A stretch of DNA of 19,234 nucleotides. Source: Syntrophorhabdaceae bacterium PtaU1.Bin034. Lineage in GTDB: Bacteria; Desulfobacterota_G; Syntrophorhabdia; Syntrophorhabdales; WCHB1-27. Below are positions 13,819 to 19,234 of the stretch, piece after piece. Within the stretch, counting starts at the first letter, position 1; each line of letters begins with the position of its first letter. A program made the position numbers and the translations under genes. The notes beneath the pieces were generated by a model. That model saw only the letters and a program-made list of their open reading frames with translations. It had not been told where the DNA came from and did not search any database. The stretch covers positions 1-19,234 of the forward strand of contig MVRP01000067.1 in the NCBI GenBank assembly GCA_002067405.1, given 5' to 3'.

Positions 13819-14812
13819 GTGATACCTCCTTATTGTGATTATTTGTGTGATTTTCGATGTACTTACAAATGTACAGGGACTGTCCTATCCGGTCGGCGAG
13901 AATCGGCACTCCGGCCGGCAAATCCGCCTTGGCTCGCTCAGCCCATAGCGCCTGCTCGTGGTCGTTCAGGCCCGTCCACGCCTCTGCCGCCGCCTGCTCC
14001 AGGGATTTCCTGGCCTGCTCCTCGTGGCGCTTGGCCTCCTGAGCGGCCCGCTCCTCCGCTTCTCGGGCCGCTTTGGCCGCTCGAGCCTCTTTCTCGGCGG
14101 CGACAGCCCCCTTATCGAGCAGCGTGCGGACAAGGCCGGGTAAGTTCCTGACATTTGTGGTTTTTGTAGCCAACTCCGCCCCGATCAGGATATCCGCTGC
14201 TGGATAGCTTTTGGCGAGGCTGGATAACCCTAACTCCGTGATCTTACTCATGGTGTCAGGATCGGCCTCACCCTCAACAACAGGGCGGGTGGCTGTGGGG
14301 GTGTTGTTGTGTTTTAGGTTGTTGTTTATTGTTTTGTATACTGCTGATTTCCCGGCTTCCGGTTCCACCGCGCCCGGTAAATCAGGACACGGTGCAGATT
14401 GGCTATTGCCAGCGATTTGCTCCGCATCCTGATTATCAGGACGTGGTGCAGATTGGCTCTGCTCAACGGTTTGCGGCTGGCCGTAGACGTACCAGTCGGT
14501 GCCCTCGATTCTGCCGCGCTTACCATGCCGAGTGCGGATAACTATGTACCCGGCCTGCCTGAGCTCCTTAAGGGCCTCACTCACGGCATATTTACCGTCA
14601 GTGCTGCGTCTGACTATGTCCTCCCGTCGGAGGACCCAGTCACCCGGCCGCGAATAGAGGTAGAGATGCACGGCCTTGGCGCGCCAAGACAGGCGCTCAT
14701 CCTCAACGCAACGCAAATCAACCGTGATATATCGTGTGCTCCGCACGGGATACACGCGGATTATGCGGGATTGCGCCCCAGTCGGGGGCGTGGTATGATA
14801 ATCATCGGGCAT
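13808..14812 (-). CDS. Winged-helix replication-initiator-like protein
   Basis: A 334-residue protein. Residues about 40-95 (RLSWRAKAVHLYLYSRPGDW, then a helix and LKELRQAGYIVI) form the winged HTH seen in plasmid initiators and phage replication proteins. A variable linker (110-185) includes a tandem duplication, SQSAPRPD and SQSAPCPD. A helical region (190-240) leads to an Ala/Glu/Lys-rich coiled coil (238-278) and a terminal helix. GGAGG lies 10 bases before the ATG. It heads the relaxase operon under a strong, operator-covered promoter, as an initiator or master regulator would. A plasmid-like replication function is inferred; a purely regulatory role is possible. Confidence 0.7.
   Translation of the reverse strand: MPDDYHTTPPTGAQSRIIRVYPVRSTRYITVDLRCVEDERLSWRAKAVHLYLYSRPGDWVLRREDIVRRSTDGKYAVSEALKELRQAGYIVIRTRHGKRGRIEGTDWYVYGQPQTVEQSQSAPRPDNQDAEQIAGNSQSAPCPDLPGAVEPEAGKSAVYKTINNNLKHNNTPTATRPVVEGEADPDTMSKITELGLSSLAKSYPAADILIGAELATKTTNVRNLPGLVRTLLDKGAVAAEKEARAAKAAREAEERAAQEAKRHEEQARKSLEQAAAEAWTGLNDHEQALWAERAKADLPAGVPILADRIGQSLYICKYIENHTNNHNKEVSHER
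14381..14488. repeat. 54-bp imperfect tandem duplication inside the initiator-like gene
   Basis: Positions 14381-14404 and 14435-14458 are identical at 22 of 24 bases, and similarity continues weakly for another 16 bases or so, giving a 54-bp period. That is 18 codons, so the frame is kept. It lies in the linker after the winged helix. Confidence 0.7.
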
Positions 14813-14890
14813 GGTCGTATATCCTCCATGTCTATCGGTCTTTGCCCTGCCCGCCGTCAGGTTGGCCGCCGGTGGCGGGTCGGGCTTTAT

Positions 14891-14934
14891 GACATCTAAT
14901 ATGCTATCATACTGTTTGGCATATTAGATGTCAA
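14891..14934 (-). promoter_or_regulatory. Promoter and operator of the initiator/relaxase operon
   Basis: On the minus strand a perfect TTGACA (14934-14929) and TATGAT (14911-14906) are separated by 17 bp. A perfect 14-bp inverted repeat, GACATCTAATATGC (14891-14904) with its complement (14919-14932), has one arm over the -35 box and the other just beyond the -10 box. A dimeric repressor bound there would block initiation. The divergent XRE regulator at 15077 is the first candidate. Confidence 0.8.
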
Positions 14935-15039
14935 GATTTTTTCTGTTATTTTTTTGGATTATCATTTTTCCTAGTTATTACAATGATTTAACGCCATATA
15001 GTGTCCGAACAGCTCAGGAAACTCCAGTTTTTATCATGG

Positions 15040-15068
15040 TTGACTTCATATAAATAATCATCTATCAT
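15040..15068 (+). promoter_or_regulatory. Promoter of the XRE regulator, predicted leaderless
   Basis: TTGACT (15040-15045) and TATCAT (15063-15068) are spaced by exactly 17 bp. Eight bases later comes the ATG at 15077, where transcription would be expected to begin. No Shine-Dalgarno sequence is present before the ATG, which agrees with a leaderless message. Confidence 0.6.
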
Positions 15069-15076
15069 GTCATATT

Positions 15077-16300
15077 ATGATTGATTACAACGATTTCATT
15101 CGGATGAGCTTTCATCGTTTTGGAGCGCGATTGCATCTACTTCGCACCACTTTCGGGACAACACAGAAAGATTTGGGTGATTGGCTCGGAGTTGACCAGT
15201 CGTATATCGTGAAGTGGGAAAAAGGAGTCTACGAACCAAAAATTGAGATCAAGCTGAAAATAGCCGATTATTTCAAGGTCTCGGCCGGATGGGTTATTCA
15301 TGGAGACAAACCGATATTTCAAGGAATTGTCTTTTTGGATAAGCTGTCGCCGCACAAATTCAAAGCGGATTCCACTGCTTTCAGCAGGCTGGTCAAGCTT
15401 TTACAGTATGATGGCGCTCAGCGTTTTTTAATGATTTGGTTTGCTGAAAAAGGGACCTTGGGACTGGCAAATGAATGTGTGATCTGTTTCAAGAGAGAAG
15501 ATGATCTTTTGTTATTTTTACCGTATTCATCCCTCGATGGTGCTTCCATTGGGCAGGAAATTTCAAGTGTATTAGGTCAGGGTCAAATTCCTTACGACTT
15601 TTTGCCTTTGACGGACATTGATTCTGTCTGGGAAGATCCGGACAGAATCCTTCGAAGAACTGAGAAGTTTGTCTCAGAAAAGTTGAGGAATTTGACGTTA
15701 ACACCGAAGACTACTGCGGGCTATGAGAGTGGTACTGTCAAATACGCAAAATTGTTGGGAGCCGTTGAATCCGACGGCCTAATCAAGATGAAGTTGCCAG
15801 AAAGTATACGCGGTGGAATTGACTTTGAAATTATTTATTTCATTGCAGAGAAAAACAAAGCACTAAGCATAATTTTCCTTGTCGCGCCGCTTTTCATCCA
15901 TAAAAAATTTCTCTCAAAAACCGTCTTTGAAAACCCCGTCTACGCAATCGCCCTAAGAGACGAGAGTAATAACACCTTCTTGTTCAGGAGAAAGAGTAAT
16001 AATCCGCTCTTTGGCGAGCGCGAACTGCAATTGAAATTGAATGAAATAAGCAAGAAGTATAAGACTGAAATCGTTACGTCCATCGAAAAAGTAGAAGAAG
16101 CTCTCACTGATAAAATCAAAAATTGGACCGTTGCAATGGAAGACATCGAGTCGCTTTTTGAAAAAAGGGATTTGCACCTTGCCGCCGGGGATTTGCCGTT
16201 GCACCCCACTGAGGAAGAATTAAAGCTGCTTGGAGTCATGCGCGAACGCAAGATTGCTCCTCAAGACCTCATGAAAATTATCTCGTCGTCAGGCAAATAG
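15077..16300 (+). CDS. XRE-family regulator with a large unknown C-terminal region
   Basis: A 407-residue protein. Residues about 15-74 are an XRE helix-turn-helix (RLHLLRTTFGTTQKDLGDWL, then VDQSYIVKWEKG). The remaining 330 residues are an unrecognised mixed alpha/beta region that includes a hydrophobic strand cluster (IIFLVAPLFIHKKF) and a charged helical end; it lacks the LexA/CI peptidase pattern. The C-terminal region may sense a signal or oligomerise. The gene is divergent from the initiator/relaxase operon, and the strong inverted-repeat operator lies between them, so it is a good candidate for the element's main repressor. Its base composition is more AT-rich than the transfer genes. 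Confidence 0.8.
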   Translation: MIDYNDFIRMSFHRFGARLHLLRTTFGTTQKDLGDWLGVDQSYIVKWEKGVYEPKIEIKLKIADYFKVSAGWVIHGDKPIFQGIVFLDKLSPHKFKADSTAFSRLVKLLQYDGAQRFLMIWFAEKGTLGLANECVICFKREDDLLLFLPYSSLDGASIGQEISSVLGQGQIPYDFLPLTDIDSVWEDPDRILRRTEKFVSEKLRNLTLTPKTTAGYESGTVKYAKLLGAVESDGLIKMKLPESIRGGIDFEIIYFIAEKNKALSIIFLVAPLFIHKKFLSKTVFENPVYAIALRDESNNTFLFRRKSNNPLFGERELQLKLNEISKKYKTEIVTSIEKVEEALTDKIKNWTVAMEDIESLFEKRDLHLAAGDLPLHPTEEELKLLGVMRERKIAPQDLMKIISSSGK

Positions 16301-16430
16301 ACAGTTCTCGCAAAAACTCTCTTTAGACCCCTCTGGTCCGTATTGGCCGACTTAAGCCCATCCAGTTCTTGCCGATACAATAGGAATGTGATACTAATTT
16401 GGATCACCATTCCATCGAGGGAGTCTATTT

Positions 16431-16727
16431 ATGAATTCAATCCTGCTGATCTTCCTGATTGTTTGCCTCCCGTTTTCAACCAGTGCTCCTGTTTTTGCCG
16501 ATGAGACCTTTACCAAGATTCAGGAAATGGTAAATGACCTTGGTGGACCTCAGAACCAAAAGCTAAACAACGGCAAGACTCTGAAATGCGCCGACAGCGG
16601 TACTAAGAAGATAACGATAATCTCCAAGGGCGGCTCAACAACGTATAGCGGCGTTTACAACAAGTGCAGAGAATTCGGGACTATCCGAGACGGGAATGTT
16701 CAAATTGCTATTGGTGGCGGGAACTAA
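16431..16727 (+). CDS. Small exported protein of unknown function (98 aa)
   Basis: GAGGGAG lies 7 bases before the ATG. The first 23 residues (to PVFA, before DE) are a signal peptide. The mature chain of about 75 residues has two cysteines (KCAD and KCRE) that could pair, and a Gly-rich end (IAIGGGN). No family is recognised. It starts a rightward run of envelope-directed genes downstream of the XRE regulator, with a 130-bp gap in which I see no clear terminator. Confidence 0.7.
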   Translation: MNSILLIFLIVCLPFSTSAPVFADETFTKIQEMVNDLGGPQNQKLNNGKTLKCADSGTKKITIISKGGSTTYSGVYNKCREFGTIRDGNVQIAIGGGN

Positions 16728-16799
16728 AGCGTCCATTAGTAGTCTCATTACCCGATAGTGGTACTGACCGAAGGATAAAAACTGTCCGTAGGAGAGACT

Positions 16800-17741
16800 A
16801 TGATCAAAAAGCTTTTGCTAACAATAGGACTTGTGGTCGGTCTGTGCTCTTATTTATATGCACAGACGGAAATCGGTAAGTGCATCGACTACCTTACCGC
16901 GCAAGACTATGCGCGAGCAATAGAAGCAGGCAAAAGGGCAATAACTCAGAATCCCAAAAGCTTTCTTGCGCACTTGTGCACTGGTAGGGGGTATTTTGAA
17001 TCGGGCCTTCTCAACTCAGCGCTCGCAGAAATGAAGGTGGCTGAAAGTCTAGCGACAACGATGAAGGAGTTGCAGGTCATCTCCAATCGTCTGGGTTTGG
17101 TATATCAGGAAATGGGAGACTTCGATTCAGCGCTTCTCTCGCACAACCGCTCGCTTACGCTTGCTAAAAACCTTGGTGACAAAGACGGCGAGGCAACAGA
17201 CCTCGTGAATATTGCTAATATACTGACCGACAAGGAGGAATATGATAAAGCTCTGGCGTATTATGAAGAGTCGCTGAATCTTCAAAAGGATGAGCTGAAG
17301 AAAGGGGGAATTTACAACAATATAGCAGGCGTGTATTCCAAAAAGAATGATCACCAGACGGCGATCAAATACCTGAACATGGCTGCCGATATTGATGAGA
17401 GGCGAGGCGACCATCATGCTTTGGGGATAAGATTCCTCAACCTCGCCGCCGCCTACGTCAGCCTTGGCGATACAGAGAACGCCTGGCCAACTCTTGAACG
17501 GGGACTTAAAATGGTCAAGCAGGTGGGAGATAAGTTTTGGGAGGCAAGAGGCTACGAGTATCTTTCAGTTCTTTCTCATCATACGGGTGATTCAAAAACT
17601 GCACGGCAGGCCGCACAAAAGGCGTTCAACCTATATTCGACTATAGGTGCGGGAAGAAGAGCGGAGGAGATGAAGACTTGGCTAACCGTACTCGATAAGG
17701 AGAACATCAAACCGGATAAGAAGAAAAGCCGGACTCGATAA
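16800..17741 (+). CDS. Exported tetratricopeptide-repeat protein
   Basis: A 313-residue protein with AGGAGA before its ATG and a signal peptide at 1-21 (ending YLYA before QT). The rest is built of TPR units from about residue 28 to 290, with typical signatures such as LGLVYQEMGDFDSALLSHNR, LVNIANILTDKEEYDKALAYY and YNNIAGVYSKKNDHQTAIKY. TPR arrays are protein-binding scaffolds, and the export signal puts this one in the periplasm or on the surface. The basic tail (KPDKKKSRTR) is not part of a repeat. The partner is unknown; the following lipoproteins are plausible candidates by proximity only. Confidence 0.88.
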   Translation: MIKKLLLTIGLVVGLCSYLYAQTEIGKCIDYLTAQDYARAIEAGKRAITQNPKSFLAHLCTGRGYFESGLLNSALAEMKVAESLATTMKELQVISNRLGLVYQEMGDFDSALLSHNRSLTLAKNLGDKDGEATDLVNIANILTDKEEYDKALAYYEESLNLQKDELKKGGIYNNIAGVYSKKNDHQTAIKYLNMAADIDERRGDHHALGIRFLNLAAAYVSLGDTENAWPTLERGLKMVKQVGDKFWEARGYEYLSVLSHHTGDSKTARQAAQKAFNLYSTIGAGRRAEEMKTWLTVLDKENIKPDKKKSRTR

Positions 17742-17804
17742 AAGGCCTGAGTCACGGTTATCGACCTCTGCTTATGGATACCGTCTGTGTGATGGAAAGG
17801 ATAT

Positions 17805-18248
17805 ATGCGGAAACTCTTCAATCTCTCAAGATATAACGACCAGAACTCCAATATTGCGAAAGCAAACCTTTTTGTCCTCATGGCCGCTTCGCTTTTTACT
17901 TTCAATGGGTGCGTGACGGGACTCTGGATGGTACCTGTTTCCCCTACAGGGATTGTTGATGGGGTAAAGGACATGGCAAATGCAGCACGGTCCTTAGTAG
18001 GCAATGGCCAACAATACGAAATCGATGGGGAGATTGTAACAGCGGAACAGGTAAAGGCACAGGCATATAAATACAAGCCCGGAGATCCTGGAAAAACGGA
18101 AATGGTGGAAACCGCGAAAACAAAAAATACTGTGACAGAAGGGGAGCAAAAAGCACTTTCTGTTGATGTCGCGAAACAGGAGAAAGAGCCGAAAGATAGC
18201 CAAGAAGCAGAGTCTTCGCAGAAGATTACAGGCATGACGCCGCATTAG
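17805..18248 (+). CDS. Small lipoprotein of unknown function (147 aa)
   Basis: An unusually long N-terminal lead of about 20 residues precedes a hydrophobic segment (ANLFVLMAASLFTF) ending in a lipobox-like FNGC, with Cys36 as the probable lipidated residue. The domain after it (VDGVKDMANAARSLVGNG) resembles the corresponding part of the next gene's product. The C-terminal half is polar, rich in Glu, Lys, Gln and Ser, and probably disordered. An AAAGGA lies close before the ATG. The stop lies 24 bases before the GTG start of the next lipoprotein. Function unknown. Confidence 0.7.
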   Translation: MRKLFNLSRYNDQNSNIAKANLFVLMAASLFTFNGCVTGLWMVPVSPTGIVDGVKDMANAARSLVGNGQQYEIDGEIVTAEQVKAQAYKYKPGDPGKTEMVETAKTKNTVTEGEQKALSVDVAKQEKEPKDSQEAESSQKITGMTPH

Positions 18249-18272
18249 ATGGGGGCCAGGAGGAAGACAACA

Positions 18273-18512
18273 GTGAAATCATCGACCGTAAAAAGGGTGT
18301 TGCTTCTTGCTATCATCCTCGTGCTTCTTACTCTTAATGGCTGCGCCAACCCGGTGGCCACGGCTAGGGACCTTGTCGACGTGGTAAAGCACATCGTGAG
18401 AGAAGGTGCGGAACGCAGAAATGAAACCATGGTCAATGAAATGAATGCAGGAGAAGGAAAAGAAGGCCAACCCGACAAAGCCGAAAATGCTGTCAACGTG
18501 ATGTGGAAATAA
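18273..18512 (+). CDS. Small lipoprotein, possible paralogue of its neighbour (79 aa)
   Basis: I choose the GTG at 18273 rather than the ATG at 18249 because AGGAGG (18258-18263) lies 9 bases before it and the resulting signal sequence is of normal length. It ends LLTLNGC with Cys24 lipidated. The following VATARDLVDVVKHIVREG is similar in pattern to the segment after the lipobox of the previous gene. The tail is polar and short. The ATG would instead give 87 residues and put the ribosome-binding site inside the gene. Function unknown; outer-membrane attachment is likely. Confidence 0.7.
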   Translation: MKSSTVKRVLLLAIILVLLTLNGCANPVATARDLVDVVKHIVREGAERRNETMVNEMNAGEGKEGQPDKAENAVNVMWK

Positions 18513-18532
18513 AGCAGGCGAGGACGTATAAT
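18504..18532 (+). promoter_or_regulatory. Promoter of the DUF2281 antitoxin gene
   Basis: A perfect TATAAT (18527-18532) has TGGAAA (18504-18509) 17 bp upstream, a weak -35. The -10 overlaps the end of a 14-mer (18523-18536) that matches one arm of the operator at 14891-14904 at 12 of 14 positions. GAGGGAC before the ATG at 18561 serves as ribosome-binding site. Confidence 0.5.
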
Positions 18533-18560
18533 ATGCTATCAGTTGTAAAGAGGGACGAGA

Positions 18561-18764
18561 ATGAGCCTTGAAGATAAGATCATAAAAGAAATACGGGATT
18601 TGCCGGAATCGAAAAAGGCGGAAGTTCTCGACTTTGTTGAGTACCTGAAAACGAAGACCGAAGACAGGGATTGGTCCATATTTTCTTTATCATCGGCTAT
18701 GCGGGGTATGGAGGATGAGGATTCGCCATACTCGCTTGGCGATCTTCAAGAATCCTTCCGATGA
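18561..18764 (+). CDS. DUF2281-type antitoxin
   Basis: A 67-residue acidic protein with the DUF2281 opening: EDKIIKEIRDLPESKKAEVL, then DFVEYLKTK. An acidic, flexible C-terminus typical of toxin-binding tails follows. DUF2281 proteins commonly act as antitoxins to PIN or MazF/PemK-type toxins and often autoregulate. The stop overlaps the ATG of the toxin remnant as ATGA, confirming the pair. Because the toxin frame is broken, the antitoxin is now probably a relic or protects against related toxins elsewhere. Confidence 0.8.
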   Translation: MSLEDKIIKEIRDLPESKKAEVLDFVEYLKTKTEDRDWSIFSLSSAMRGMEDEDSPYSLGDLQESFR

Positions 18765-19099
18765 TCGCTGAAGGTCAGACCGTTCTTTTCAGATTCCCCC
18801 AAACAGACCAACAGGAGGGCAAGCTGAGACCCGCGCTCGTCATTCGGAAAGTACCGGATCGATATGAAGACTGGCTTGTGTGCATGATATCATCTCGTGT
18901 CGAGCAGAGATAGCGGGCTTTGACGAGACTGTTAAGGCGGGTGATGACGATTTCGAGAAATCCGGCCTGAAGGTCACAAGCCTTATTCGAATCGGCAGAC
19001 TCGCCGTTGTAAACAAAGATATGCTGGGTGAGGGAAATCGACGCTGCCCGGCTACTGAGGATAAGGCGCAAGCTGGCCGAATGGATCGGAAGCGCGTAA
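18761..19099 (+). pseudogene. MazF/PemK-type toxin broken by two frameshifts
   Basis: The first frame gives MIAEGQTVLFRFPQTDQQ, then KLRPALVIRK and VCMISSRVEQ before a TAG at 18911-18913. The next frame continues EIAGFDETV, DDFEKSGLKVTSLIRIGRL and VNKDMLGE from 18907. A third segment, back in the original frame from 19034, gives EIDAARLLRIRRKLAEWIGS and stops at 19097-19099. Joined, they make a full-length MazF/PemK-like ribonuclease of about 112 residues. One base is missing near 18906 and one is extra near 19033, so the errors compensate but leave an in-frame stop. Real decay and sequencing error both fit. Confidence 0.85.
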
Positions 19100-19104
19100 A
19101 CAGC

Positions 19105-19234
19105 TTACCGCTTTCCATGCAGGGGCAATACTTGCGCTCCCTTCTTTAACCCGTCGAGGTAATCCGCCCACAACTGCATCATTTCCCGCCGTCCTGCAAG
19201 GTGCGCCGTCCGGTTATAGGCTCTTCCGTTCGGG
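19105..19234 (-). CDS. C-terminal end of an integrase (partial)
   Basis: The minus strand is open from the window edge to TAA at 19105-19107. The 42 visible residues include AYNRTAHLAGRREMMQLWAD and YLDGLKKGAQVLPLHG. This resembles the tail of P4-type tyrosine integrases, where (M)MQxWADYLD and a short basic end follow the catalytic tyrosine. The catalytic part is outside the window. It would be the integrase of this element or of a neighbouring one; the family differs from the truncated integrase at the left. Confidence 0.75.
   Translation of the reverse strand, partial: PNGRAYNRTAHLAGRREMMQLWADYLDGLKKGAQVLPLHGKR

Overview
The window looks like a chromosomally integrated mobilizable or conjugative element (or an integrated plasmid backbone) in a Gram-negative bacterium. 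Sec signal peptides, three lipoprotein signals, F-type transfer genes and moderate GC point to a proteobacterium-like host. A deltaproteobacterial or Desulfobacterota-like host is my guess; no rRNA or other taxonomic marker is present to confirm it. Both edges carry integrase remnants: an excisionase-like gene plus an integrase that lacks its catalytic domain at the left (93-806), and the C-terminal end of a different integrase entering from the right (19105-19234). Layout from the left: (1) 93-806, excisionase and truncated integrase. (2) 807-2410, a leftward three-gene toxin-antitoxin-like operon (DUF6516/TumE-like protein, HTH protein, HigA-like protein), bracketed by two diverged copies of an 88-bp repeat with inverted termini. 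(3) 2364-9313, a leftward run of tightly packed genes: ribbon-helix-helix protein, TraD-type coupling protein, two membrane/coiled-coil proteins, a lipoprotein, three exported proteins of unknown function and a small helical protein. A rho-independent terminator follows at about 2170-2202. (4) 9314-9790, a non-coding region with eight GGTCCTAC-type motifs, an AT-rich stretch, a hairpin and an F-like nic sequence; I read this as the oriT. (5) 9791-14812, a second leftward operon: a wHTH replication-initiator-like protein, an AlpA-type regulator, a small membrane protein, a TraI/TrwC (MOBF) relaxase-helicase and a small helical protein. Its promoter at 14906-14934 is overlapped by a perfect 14-bp inverted repeat. 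(6) 15077-18512, rightward cargo: an XRE regulator with a large unknown C-terminal region and a probably leaderless promoter, a small exported protein, a TPR protein and two small lipoproteins. (7) 18561-19099, a DUF2281-type antitoxin and a MazF/PemK-type toxin broken by two frameshifts. How the parts probably work together: the relaxase nicks the oriT at about 9609/9610 with help from the RHH protein bound to the repeated motifs. The coupling protein then passes the relaxase-DNA complex to a type IV secretion channel. No VirB4/TraC ATPase or other recognisable mating-pair gene lies in the window, so the channel must come from outside it or from another element. The unknown exported proteins sit where envelope transfer genes would be expected, and they are the least explained part of the window.
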